Below, piece after piece: positions 20,147 through 28,757 of a stretch of DNA of 64,000 nucleotides. The position numbers and the translations under genes were made by a program. The notes below the pieces were generated by a model. It ran no database searches, had not been told where the DNA came from, and saw only the letters and a list, made by a program, of their open reading frames with translations. Every line of letters starts with the position of its first letter. Positions within the stretch are counted from its first letter, which is position 1. The stretch is from Nitratireductor soli (GTDB lineage: Bacteria; Pseudomonadota; Alphaproteobacteria; Rhizobiales; Rhizobiaceae): contig NZ_LFVY01000002.1 in assembly GCF_001050155.1 (NCBI RefSeq), positions 248,001 through 312,000 on the forward strand, written 5' to 3'.

Positions 20147-20363
20147 TATTTGTCCTCTTTTCGTAATTATGGAATAAGATTTACAATTAAAGAATAACAA
20201 TGTGCTTGTCCGCACTTGTCAAGCAACCAGCGGTAAGGGGCGCAACAGGCAAAGCGGGGGCGGCCGGCCGCTCCCGTTGGGCAGGTTCTGGAGATGCTGG
20301 GCGCCGCCCTGGACGGGCCGTGGGAACGGCGCTTCTTTTCGGGCCGGCCGAAGCCCGTGTTTG
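20147..20363. promoter_or_regulatory. Promoter region of the 20146-7515 unit and 3' region of the hexosaminidase gene
   Basis: 217-bp gap between two minus-strand genes. The part next to the binding-protein start (about 20160-20206) is AT-rich and shares an ATTCTTT(A/T)AT block with the leader at 16851-16929, so it is the likely promoter of the D-peptide unit. The rest is GC-rich with short dyads (for example CGGGCCGGCC near 20340) but no clear terminator with a T-tract. Confidence 0.4.
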
Positions 20364-22286
20364 TCAGCTCTTGGCGGAGACCGGCATCAGATCCTGGATG
20401 GCGAGAAACCGGTCGAAGTCCTTCCGCTCCGGGGCGCACCAGGCGCCTTCGGCCATGGCGGAAAGACGCGGATAGGCGAGATGGGCGAACAAGCCGGGCA
20501 TGGCGAGATTCTCCGACCAGAGGCAGGATTGTACACCGGCAAGTTGTGTCTTCAGCGCCTCCGGCCAGTCGCCGCCGGGATCGTAGTCATACGTGTCGCG
20601 CAGCCGCACCGTGCCGGCCCAGCTCGCCCCGGGCTCCCACCAATCGGTCGAGCGGGCGATGTCGAAATAGTAGTGCTGGGCCGGCGTCAGCACGACTTGA
20701 TATCCCTGTGCGGCAAGGGCCCGGCCGGCGCGCGATTCCTTCCACGCCATCAGCAGAACGCCGTCGATCTCCAACCCACCGCCCAGCGCCGCTTCCTCCC
20801 AGGCTGCGGTGTTGCGGCCGCGTTCGCGCAGCATGGCCTGGACGCGTTTCAGGAAATACGACTGCAGCGAAAAGGTCTCGGCCTTGCCGAACAGCTTCTC
20901 CCCCAGCACCGCCGCCATCGGCGAGCCGAGCCAGGCGCCATCGGCAACCTCGTCGGCGCCGACATGGATGTGGCGGGCGGGGAACAGTTCGACCAGCCGG
21001 TCGAACACGGCGGCGAGGAAGTCCCAGGTGGCCTCGATCGCCGGATTGAGCGCGTTGTTGGGAAAATACTGTATCGAGCGGTAGATCCCGGTCTCGCCGG
21101 AATCGCGCAATTCCGGCAGCGCTTCCAGCACGCAGTGGCAATGGCCGGGGACGTCGATTTCCGGAATGATCTCGATGCCCAGTGCGGCGCCGTGGGCAAC
21201 CAGGGCGTGGATGTCGTCGCCCGTGTAGTATCCACCGGTCCGCCCTGCCGGCGCGCCGAGCAGCGGCGGCAGGATTTCACCGATGCCGCGAAAGGCGGCC
21301 TTCTCCGTCAGCGCCGGAAACCCGGGAATCTCCAGCCGCCACGCCTCGTCGTCGTTCAGATGCATGTGAAAGCGATTGAGCTTGTTCCAGGCAAGGCAGT
21401 CGAGGAAGTCGACAATGTCCTGCATGGCGTAGAACTGCCGCGCCACATCGAGATGCGCGCCGCGCCAGCCAAAGCGCGGCCCGTCATCGACCGTGCCGGT
21501 TTCCGGCAGAACGAATTCGCCGGGCCTGAGCCGCGCCCCGCGCAGCATCTGCCCGAGCGTGATGAAGCCGTGACGAAAGCCGTCCTCGTCACCGGCGCTC
21601 AGCATGATCGCCTTGGCGGTGAAGACGATGCGGTAGGCGCCCTCATGCAAGGCTGGATCGTTGCTGGCCGACACCGCGTGGCCTTCTCCATGGCAAAACA
21701 GCGGCTCGTCCCTGGTGAACAGGCGCGCCGCCAGCGCCCGCACGGCGGAAAACGCCTTCTGGGCGGCGAGCGATGCATCCGCCGCGATGACCAGCGGCAA
21801 GGCCGGATCGCGAACGCCGCCGACATCCGCCTGCAGCACCGCGGGAATGACGGCAAGCGGCGCGGCGCCGGCGGGCAGCGCATGCCGTTCGATCTCCTCC
21901 CAGCGCGGGGCGCCAGCCTTGTGGTTGCAGGTCATCGGCTCCAGCGCCACCGGTGCGATCGACCCGTCGGCCAGGATCAGGAAGGCGCTTTTCAGCCCAT
22001 CCGTGTAGTGGCGCAGCACATGGCTCAGCCGGTCGGCGCGAATGACCCAGCGTTGGCCGGGCATGAGCTGCTCGCCCTTGGGCTGGGCGAAGACATGGTA
22101 GTTCGATAACTGCCCTGACAGCGTCGCCCCCTCGATGCGGCATTCGGGGTGGATGCGAAACAGCGAGGTGGTGGCGAGCCTGGCGCCGCTCAGCGGCGCG
22201 GAACCGGCATTTTCCAGCGCCAGTTCGATGATGCCGTCCTGTGCGTTCCAGTCGGAATACAGGCGGCAAGCGTCATTGATGGACAT
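20364..22286 (-). CDS. GH20 beta-N-acetylhexosaminidase
   Basis: 640-residue glycoside hydrolase family 20 enzyme that removes terminal GlcNAc from chitooligosaccharides by substrate-assisted catalysis. Residues ~1-150 and ~150-265 are the accessory N-terminal domains. The TIM barrel begins at about residue 270 (FGWRGAHLDVARQFY) and carries the catalytic Asp-Glu pair D445-E446 in HVGADEV. LLMAW and QSCLWSEN supply the conserved active-site Trp stretches. No signal peptide is present, so it should act in the cytoplasm on imported oligomers. It follows the hybrid kinase gene by 42 bp on the same strand and is divergent from the chitobiose-type ABC operon, all of which points to chitin-oligosaccharide use. 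Confidence 0.92.
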   Translation of the reverse strand: MSINDACRLYSDWNAQDGIIELALENAGSAPLSGARLATTSLFRIHPECRIEGATLSGQLSNYHVFAQPKGEQLMPGQRWVIRADRLSHVLRHYTDGLKSAFLILADGSIAPVALEPMTCNHKAGAPRWEEIERHALPAGAAPLAVIPAVLQADVGGVRDPALPLVIAADASLAAQKAFSAVRALAARLFTRDEPLFCHGEGHAVSASNDPALHEGAYRIVFTAKAIMLSAGDEDGFRHGFITLGQMLRGARLRPGEFVLPETGTVDDGPRFGWRGAHLDVARQFYAMQDIVDFLDCLAWNKLNRFHMHLNDDEAWRLEIPGFPALTEKAAFRGIGEILPPLLGAPAGRTGGYYTGDDIHALVAHGAALGIEIIPEIDVPGHCHCVLEALPELRDSGETGIYRSIQYFPNNALNPAIEATWDFLAAVFDRLVELFPARHIHVGADEVADGAWLGSPMAAVLGEKLFGKAETFSLQSYFLKRVQAMLRERGRNTAAWEEAALGGGLEIDGVLLMAWKESRAGRALAAQGYQVVLTPAQHYYFDIARSTDWWEPGASWAGTVRLRDTYDYDPGGDWPEALKTQLAGVQSCLWSENLAMPGLFAHLAYPRLSAMAEGAWCAPERKDFDRFLAIQDLMPVSAKS

Positions 22287-22328
22287 GATGGTGCTCCTCC
22301 CGGGAAGAAAATTTCATGAAGTCAGATG

Positions 22329-25300
22329 TCAGGACGCCGTGTCATGCGGCTGGTCCTGTCGCTGCCTGGGCGCCGCCGTCAGGCGCAGATGCTCGCGCAG
22401 CCGGGCGAGATCGGCGGCGAGCCTCGCTGCAATCTGTCCGGTTTCCCCGTCGTCCCCGCCGGCCTGGCCGCGCGCAAGGGCGAATTCCGCCGAACGGATC
22501 ACGTCGCGCCAGCGCGGATTGAGCGGCAGGGTCTCGATCAGCAGATACTTGTCGAGCGTGCGGGTTTGCAGCGACGTCTTGTCGAGGCTGACACGCCAGA
22601 TGCCGCTTTCCTCGGCGAACGCGATGCGGTCCTGGCCGCTCTTGCGTCGCCACAGGTTGAGGCTGCCGGCCATCACCTGAACGATCAGCGCCCGATAGGC
22701 GTCGTCCGCTGCCGCCGGCGGGGCTGCCTCGCCGCGCTCCTCCGGCGCCATGATCGGCAGGGCGCTGTCGATCGCGCCGCGCACCGAGACGAGCAGGCTT
22801 TCGGCTTCCAGAGAGGCATCGCTCAACACCAGCGCCATGCCGGAGCCTGCCTCAGGCTCCAGTTCGAAGGCGTTGATGCTGAATTCGTGCCCGGCCAGAT
22901 GCAGTGTGGCGCTGCTTTCGCCATCGGCACGGCACTGGCCATCGAGCAGCGCGACGATATCGGCAGGCAACAGCGCGGCAAGCGGTGTCGCACGGTCGAG
23001 CGGTCTTCCGAAGATCGTCTCCGCCGCGCGGTTCGCATAGGTGACGACGTTCTTGTCGTTGACACAGACGAGGCCGGCTTCCAGCGCGTCGAGCAGGCGG
23101 GCCATGCGCCGCTGCGAAAGCCGCAGCGCGTCCTCCACCTGGATGCGCCGGTCGACCTCGTCGCGCAAGGCGAGGTTTTCTTCCGCCCGGCTGCGCGCGC
23201 GACTGGCCTCGATCAGCGTCGAGATGCGGGTGAGCAGCTCGTCCTTGACGAACGGCTTGACCACATAGTCGTTGGCACCGGCCTCGAAGCCGGCGATCAT
23301 GTCGCGCGTGCGGCTGCGGGCGGTCACCATGATGATCGGCAGGTCGATCAGCGAATGCTGGCGGCGCAGCGCCCGCGCCACCTCCAGCCCGGACAGGTCG
23401 TTCATCATCACGTCGAGGACGAGGAGGTCGGGCTTGTGCTCGCGCACCGCCTCGATGCCGGCGCGGCCGTTGTCGGCGGTGATCACGCGATAGCCCTGCG
23501 GCAGCAGCACGTTGCGCAGCACCTGCAGGTTGATCGGCTCGTCATCGACCACGACGATGGTCGGCGCGTCCGTGCCGCAATCCGCAGGCGCCGGGGTTTC
23601 GAAGGCGTCGAGCGGATTGATGGTCTGGTGCAGGCCGCCCGGATATTTGCTCCGCGCCTGATCTGCCGCGTCGGCGCCGGCTGCCGGCAGGCGCAGGACG
23701 AAGCGCGAACCCTGTCCGACTTCGCTCGTGGCCGTCAGCGTGCCGCCGAGCAGGGCGGCGAGGTTGCGGGCGATGGCCAGGCCGAGCCCTGTGCCGCTCT
23801 TCTTCTGCGTAATGTCGACATTGTCGGCCTGCTCGAGCGGCTGGAAGATGCGCTCCAGGTTGTCGGGCGAGATGCCCCGCCCGGTGTCCTCGACCGCCAC
23901 CGCCACCGCGTCGCCGTCCTGCCAGGCCGTGACGTGTATGTGCCCGTCATCGACATATTTGATGGCGTTGCCGATCAGATTGTAGAGGATCTGCTCGAAG
24001 CGCACCGGGTCGGCCACCACCGGCGGTGTGCCATCGGGAACGTCGACCCGCAGGCTGACGGGCTCGCCCGAAAGCAGCGGTTCGGAAAGCAGCAGCACCT
24101 GGCGCACGCCGGTGGCCACGTTGACGGCCTGGATGTCGAGCCGCATCCGGCCCTGGCGAATGCGGTAAAGGTCGAGCAGATCGTCCACCAGCCGCGACAG
24201 GCGGCGCGCCGAGAAGGTGATGAGCTGCAGCTGGTTGCGCTGCGCCGGGGCGATGTCGCCCGCCACCCCCGCCGACAGGGTTTCGGCAATGCCGATAATG
24301 CCGTTGAGCGGCGTGCGCAGCTCATGCGAGGTGTTGGCCAGGAACTGGTCCTTCATCCGGTCGGCCTGTTCGAGCGCCACGTTCTTTTCGGCGATCTGGC
24401 TGATGTGCTCTTCCAGCTCGCGGTTCTTCTGGCTGATCAGCTTCACCTGCTCGCGCAGCGCGTCGCGCATGCGCGCCACCGCCTGGGAGAGGCGGGCGAA
24501 TTCCGTCGGCTGGTCGAACTGCGGCAGCCGCATGTCGAGCGCCCCGGCCGCCACCGCTTCCGCCGCGTCGGCGACCGATTTCAGGGGTCGCGTCTGTGAA
24601 CGTGCCAGAAAAAGCGAGAGGAGCAGGATCACCGGCAGCGCCAGCGCGCCGACGGTGAGAATGACGCCGCGCAGGCGCGCGCTGGCGGCAAACGCCGTGG
24701 CGGCATCCGCATCGACCGTAAGCAGCCAGTCGGCGTCCGGCAGGGCCAGATGCGTCCAGGCCGACAGCGCCGGCGCACCCAGGAGGCCGGTTTCGAGCAT
24801 CGTCACGGCGTTTGGCGTTTCCATCGCTGCGGGAATCGCCGCCCGACTGCCCGGTGGCAGCGCAGCCTTCGCCGATGAGGCGATCACCGCACCGCGAGAG
24901 GAAACCAGGCTGAGCGTGCCGTTGACGCCCTCATGCCCGCCGATCAGGGCGCCGAGTTTTTCCGCCGGCAGGCGCAAAATCGCCGCGCCGCTGGAGCGCT
25001 GGTACAGGTTCACGCGGGCGACGAAGTACGCGGTGAAGCGGCCGGTTCGCGTGTCGCGCGAGAAATCATGGAAGACGATGCCGGTCTCGTCAGGCGCGGC
25101 GCGCAATGCAGCCAGTGCGCGCGCCAGGGTGGAATCCTCCTGCGGCAGGAGGCGGCCGAGATAGTCGTCCTTCAACATCGAGTAGACGATCCGCCCGCGC
25201 GCGTTGACAAGATAGACATTGTCGAATTCCGAACTCTCGACGAAAGTCCGGTATTCCTCGTGGAACTGGTTGTGCGCATTGGCATAGGCGAGCGCCTCGC

Positions 25301-25697
25301 GCAGGAAGCGGTCGTAATTCGGCGGGTCGGGATGCTCGAGAGCGCCATCGCCGACGCCGAACAGCCGGCGCAACTGCGCCGCCGCATGCGCCTCGCCCGG
25401 CGCCATCTGGCCCATCGCATAGCTGAAACCGTAGAAATCGCCGATCGAATAACGGGCGATGTTGGTCTGGGCGAGGCTTTCCGCCTGGCGTCGGGCAAAG
25501 GAGATGTACTGCGTCACCTCGCTCTTCTTGGCGTCGCGCGCGAACGCGATCTTCTCGAACGTCTCCCGCGCGATATTGGCATTAACCAGTGAGAAGAACG
25601 CAACAGCGCTGATCGCCAGCGGTATGATCGATACCACCAGCAAAACCGTCAGAAGCCGCGCCTGAAAACCGGCCGGCACCACGCTGCGCCAATGCAT
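22329..25697 (-). CDS. chiS: ChiS-like hybrid sensor histidine kinase with C-terminal DNA-binding domain
   Basis: 1122 residues. TM1 is at ~14-37, a large periplasmic sensor at ~38-343, TM2 at ~344-365 and HAMP at ~366-420. A coiled linker leads to the HisKA site H458 (SHELRTPLNG). The ATPase domain has its N-box near 573-581, G1 at EDTGRG and G2 at GTGLGL (636-641). The receiver (712-835) has D762 and K814, and a PAS-like region spans ~862-960. A basic C-terminal module at ~1013-1075 (SGIWRVSLDK, RTRTLDKYL, NPRWRDVIRSA) closely recalls the ChiS-family DNA-binding domain. Vibrio cholerae ChiS is about 1129 residues with, from memory, H469 and D772. ChiS senses chitin oligosaccharides through the periplasmic CBP and binds promoters directly. 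The ATG at 25697 has GGGAGG upstream. The divergent CBP-type operon fits this role. Confidence 0.85.
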   Translation of the reverse strand: MHWRSVVPAGFQARLLTVLLVVSIIPLAISAVAFFSLVNANIARETFEKIAFARDAKKSEVTQYISFARRQAESLAQTNIARYSIGDFYGFSYAMGQMAPGEAHAAAQLRRLFGVGDGALEHPDPPNYDRFLREALAYANAHNQFHEEYRTFVESSEFDNVYLVNARGRIVYSMLKDDYLGRLLPQEDSTLARALAALRAAPDETGIVFHDFSRDTRTGRFTAYFVARVNLYQRSSGAAILRLPAEKLGALIGGHEGVNGTLSLVSSRGAVIASSAKAALPPGSRAAIPAAMETPNAVTMLETGLLGAPALSAWTHLALPDADWLLTVDADAATAFAASARLRGVILTVGALALPVILLLSLFLARSQTRPLKSVADAAEAVAAGALDMRLPQFDQPTEFARLSQAVARMRDALREQVKLISQKNRELEEHISQIAEKNVALEQADRMKDQFLANTSHELRTPLNGIIGIAETLSAGVAGDIAPAQRNQLQLITFSARRLSRLVDDLLDLYRIRQGRMRLDIQAVNVATGVRQVLLLSEPLLSGEPVSLRVDVPDGTPPVVADPVRFEQILYNLIGNAIKYVDDGHIHVTAWQDGDAVAVAVEDTGRGISPDNLERIFQPLEQADNVDITQKKSGTGLGLAIARNLAALLGGTLTATSEVGQGSRFVLRLPAAGADAADQARSKYPGGLHQTINPLDAFETPAPADCGTDAPTIVVVDDEPINLQVLRNVLLPQGYRVITADNGRAGIEAVREHKPDLLVLDVMMNDLSGLEVARALRRQHSLIDLPIIMVTARSRTRDMIAGFEAGANDYVVKPFVKDELLTRISTLIEASRARSRAEENLALRDEVDRRIQVEDALRLSQRRMARLLDALEAGLVCVNDKNVVTYANRAAETIFGRPLDRATPLAALLPADIVALLDGQCRADGESSATLHLAGHEFSINAFELEPEAGSGMALVLSDASLEAESLLVSVRGAIDSALPIMAPEERGEAAPPAAADDAYRALIVQVMAGSLNLWRRKSGQDRIAFAEESGIWRVSLDKTSLQTRTLDKYLLIETLPLNPRWRDVIRSAEFALARGQAGGDDGETGQIAARLAADLARLREHLRLTAAPRQRQDQPHDTAS

Positions 25698-25708
25698 GAA
25701 CCCTCCCG

Positions 25709-25730
25709 GATCGGCAAGAAAGTGCCGATC
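25709..25730. promoter_or_regulatory. Perfect inverted repeat upstream of chiS-like gene
   Basis: GATCGGCA and its exact complement TGCCGATC around a six-base spacer, just upstream of the ribosome-binding site of the kinase gene. It could be an operator (ChiS autoregulation or another factor) or a 5' leader hairpin controlling translation. Confidence 0.5.
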
Positions 25731-25746
25731 AATGAGGGCCAAGCTA

Positions 25747-25823
25747 GCGAAACGGCGAAGTTTCGCCAAGACCGCGCGCCGCCGGATTTGGCGAATGCGA
25801 CGAAACTGACGAAATTTACGAAA
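25747..25823. promoter_or_regulatory. Inverted and direct repeats in the chiS / chitobiose-operon intergenic region
   Basis: GCGAAAC-N6-GTTTCGC (25747-25766) is a perfect seven-base dyad. About 35 bp further on, ACGAAA occurs three times at an exact nine-base period (25800, 25809, 25818). The same CGAAA core appears in both arrangements. They lie between the two divergent start codons, where a ChiS-type DNA-binding kinase would have to act to turn on the transporter operon. Confidence 0.5.
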
Positions 25824-25957
25824 TAGACGGTGGCATTAAACTGGTCTGTTCCGCCACACTGGTTCCGTTGTTCGAACGCAGACCCGTTCGGCGGGTGAGG
25901 GAGGCGCGGGGCAGCGCGGCGGCGGACGATCCGCCTGATTTCCTGAGGGAGGAAGCA

Positions 25958-27616
25958 ATGAAACATTTCTTGACGGCCGGTCTGATCCTGGCTGCCGGCG
26001 TCGTGCAGGCGCCATCGGCGAACGCCGAATCCGTGCTGACGGCGCTGCCGGTGCAGCGCACCGCGTGGATCGAGAACTACAACCCGTTCAACCAGTCGAC
26101 CAGGCTGCCGTCGGTCAATGATTTCATCTACGAGCCGCTGATCGTCTTCAACACGCTGAAGGGCGGCGAGCCGAACTATCGTCTGGCCACGGCCTATGAA
26201 TACGCCGACGATCTGAAGAGCCTCACCGTCACCCTGCGCGACGGCGTCACCTGGTCCGATGGCGAGCCCTTCACCACGGGCGACATCGCCTTCAGCCTCG
26301 ACCTGGTGAAGAAGAACAAGGCACTCGACATCTACGGTCTCGACAAGATCGTCGATTCGGCCGAAATGGTCGACGACAAGACCATCCGCTTCAACCTGTT
26401 CGAGGCGAATTCGGGAGCGATCTACCAGATCGTCCGGCTTGCCGTGGTGCCGGAGCATGTCTGGGCGAGCGTCGAGGATCCGGTGACCTTCACCAATCCG
26501 AATCCTGTCGGCACCGGCCCGCTGACCGACATTCGCCGCTTCACGCCGCAGGAATACATCCAGTGCCGCAATGAGAAATACTGGGACGCCGAGACGCTGA
26601 AGGTCGATTGCATGCGCTTCCCGCAGATCGCCACCAACGACCAGGCGCTGGCGGCTGCCGCGCGCGGTGAACTGGACTGGATGGGTTCGTTCCTGCCCGA
26701 CATCGAGAAGACCTTCGTCGCCCAGGACCCCGAGCATCACAAATACTGGTTCCCGGCCGGTTCGCTCGTTGCTTTCAACATGAACATGGAGGCGAAGAAC
26801 GAGGGCAATCGCGAGGCCTTCGCCGATCTCGATTTCCGCCGCGCGGTTTCCATGTCCCTCGACCGCGAGGCGATGGTCGACATCGCCGGCTACGGCTACC
26901 CGACCATCAACCAGTACCCCTCGGGTCTCGGCCAGGCTTTCCATTCGTGGAACAACCCCGAGGTCGACGCCGAGTTCGGCAAATACACGCGCTACGACGT
27001 CGAAGGCGCCAAGGCGCTGCTCGCCGAGGCCGGCTACAAGGACAGCGACGGCGACGGCCACATCGAGAGCCCGAGCGGCAAGAAGATCGCCTTCAGCATC
27101 ATCGTGCCGAATGGCTGGACCGACTGGATCAACACGGTGCAGCTCGCCGTCGAGGGCCTGACGGCGATCGGCGTCGAGGCGCAGGTGGCCACGCCCGAGC
27201 AGGCGGTGTGGTCGGAAAGCCTGATCAACGGCGACTACGACATGGCGATGAACGCCTATTTCACCGGGATCACGCCGCAATACCACATGGATCTCGGCCT
27301 GCATTCGCGCAATCAGGGCAAGACGCGTTTCGGCGCCACACGCTATTACAACGACAAGCTCGACGCGCTTCTCGACGGTTTCTTCAAGACCGCCGATGCC
27401 GACGAGCAGCGGCAGATCATGAACGACATCCAGATGGAGATCGGCCGCGACATGCCTTACGTCGCGGTGTTCAACAACCCGCTCTGGTACCAGTACAACA
27501 CCAAGCGCTTCACCGGTTTCTTCAGCGCCGATAACCCGGTCGCCAAGCCCGTCGTGCATGACGAGACGCCCGAGCGCCTCCTGCATCTGCTCTCCCTGCG
27601 GCCCGTCGAAGACTGA
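25958..27616 (+). CDS. Chitobiose/chitooligosaccharide-binding protein (CBP-like, ABC family 5)
   Basis: 552-residue periplasmic binding protein with a signal peptide (MKHFLTAGLILAAGVVQAPSANA). Its sequence has the features I recall of Vibrio chitin-oligosaccharide-binding protein CBP: NDFIYEPLIVFN near residue 55, NPVGTGP, YIQCRN..YWDAE.LKVDC, PNGWTDWINTVQLAVE, YQYNTKRFTGF and the C-terminal PERLLHLLSL. These are shared with the cellobiose/chitobiose branch of family 5, not with peptide binders. GGAGGAA lies five bases before the ATG. It heads an operon with two permeases and two ATPases and faces the ChiS-like kinase. In Vibrio, unliganded CBP holds ChiS inactive in the periplasm, which may apply here. 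Confidence 0.85.
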   Translation: MKHFLTAGLILAAGVVQAPSANAESVLTALPVQRTAWIENYNPFNQSTRLPSVNDFIYEPLIVFNTLKGGEPNYRLATAYEYADDLKSLTVTLRDGVTWSDGEPFTTGDIAFSLDLVKKNKALDIYGLDKIVDSAEMVDDKTIRFNLFEANSGAIYQIVRLAVVPEHVWASVEDPVTFTNPNPVGTGPLTDIRRFTPQEYIQCRNEKYWDAETLKVDCMRFPQIATNDQALAAAARGELDWMGSFLPDIEKTFVAQDPEHHKYWFPAGSLVAFNMNMEAKNEGNREAFADLDFRRAVSMSLDREAMVDIAGYGYPTINQYPSGLGQAFHSWNNPEVDAEFGKYTRYDVEGAKALLAEAGYKDSDGDGHIESPSGKKIAFSIIVPNGWTDWINTVQLAVEGLTAIGVEAQVATPEQAVWSESLINGDYDMAMNAYFTGITPQYHMDLGLHSRNQGKTRFGATRYYNDKLDALLDGFFKTADADEQRQIMNDIQMEIGRDMPYVAVFNNPLWYQYNTKRFTGFFSADNPVAKPVVHDETPERLLHLLSLRPVED

Positions 27617-27646
27617 ACCATTCGGTTTTCAAGGCTGCATCCTCCC

Positions 27647-27672
27647 CCTCCTCCCCGTCCGCGGGGAGGAGG
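27647..27672. repeat. CCTCCTCCCCG hairpin between binding protein and permease
   Basis: Eleven-base perfect arms (CCTCCTCCCCG, CGGGGAGGAGG) with a four-base loop in the 163-bp gap after the CBP-like gene. It is the same repeat family as at 7482, 15269 and 53041. In this position it may act as a partial terminator or mRNA stabiliser, giving more binding protein than membrane subunits. Confidence 0.7.
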
Positions 27673-27779
27673 TCTTCGGGAAGGTTCGGAGCAAGACGAC
27701 ACGTTTGCTGAAGTGCGAACACAAGAAGGCGCCGGCAAGGCTGAAGCCTTGGAAACGGCGCGGTAGATAAGGGGACCCG

Positions 27780-28757
27780 ATGCGCTTCGTTCTGCGCCGG
27801 CTGGCGTTCTATCTGGTTGCCTTCCTGGTGGCGGCGACCTTCAATTTCCTGATCCCGCGACTCATGCCCGGCAACCCGGCCGACATCATGCTGGCGCAGG
27901 CCCAGGGCACCATTCCGCCCGAAGCGCGCGAGGCGCTGATGGAAACTTTCGGCTTCATCAACGAACCGCTCCACCTGCAATATCTGAAGTATCTCGCCTC
28001 CATCTTCACCTGGGATTTCGGCCTCTCGGTCAAATACTATCCGACCCCGGTGATCGATCTCCTGACCCGGGCGCTGCCATGGACGGTGTTCCTGACCGGC
28101 ACGGCGACATTGCTTGCCTATTCGCTCGGAACGCTGTTCGGCATCCGCGCCGCCTGGCGTCGCGGCGGCCGTTTCGACAGTCTCGTTTCGCCCTTCGCGC
28201 TTGCGCTGCAGTCGATCCCCGCCGTGGTGGTGGCGCTGACGGCGCTGTTCGTGTTCGCCGTCTCGCTCAACTGGCTGCCCACCGGCTATGCCTACGACCC
28301 GGCGCTGGAGCCGGGGCTCGATGGCGCGTTTCTCTCCTCCACCCTGCTCCACGCCTTGATGCCGGTCCTGTCGCTCGGTCTCGTGCTGGTCGGCGGCTAT
28401 CTCGTCACCATGCGCAACAACATGATCGGCCAGCTCGGCGAGGACTATGTGCATCTGGCCGAGGCCAAGGGCCTGTCGGATGCGCGCGTGCGCTACAACT
28501 ATGCCGCCCGCAACGCGCTGCTGCCCTCCATCACCGCCTTCGCCATCAGCCTCGGCTCGGTGTTCGGCGGGTCGCTGATCACGGAAGTGGTGTTCAACTA
28601 TCCGGGCCTCGGCAATCTGCTCTACACCGGCGTGATCGCCCGCGACTTCCCGCTGATCCAGGGGCAGCTTCTGATCATGACGCTGGCCATGCTGGTGGCC
28701 AATTTCGCCGTCGATCTCGCCTATGTGGCGCTCGACCCGCGCCTGCGGAGGGCCTGA
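27780..28757 (+). CDS. ABC transporter permease, DppB type (chitooligosaccharide system)
   Basis: 325-residue permease. Residues 1-25 form the first membrane helix, ending in LIPRLMPGNPADIM, the standard N-terminal signature. Five further helices follow. The coupling loop reads DYVHLAEAKGLSDARVRYNYAARNALLP, with the EVVFNYPGLGNLL motif after it. AAGGGG lies just upstream of the ATG. It overlaps the next permease gene by one base (TGATG). Confidence 0.88.
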   Translation: MRFVLRRLAFYLVAFLVAATFNFLIPRLMPGNPADIMLAQAQGTIPPEAREALMETFGFINEPLHLQYLKYLASIFTWDFGLSVKYYPTPVIDLLTRALPWTVFLTGTATLLAYSLGTLFGIRAAWRRGGRFDSLVSPFALALQSIPAVVVALTALFVFAVSLNWLPTGYAYDPALEPGLDGAFLSSTLLHALMPVLSLGLVLVGGYLVTMRNNMIGQLGEDYVHLAEAKGLSDARVRYNYAARNALLPSITAFAISLGSVFGGSLITEVVFNYPGLGNLLYTGVIARDFPLIQGQLLIMTLAMLVANFAVDLAYVALDPRLRRA

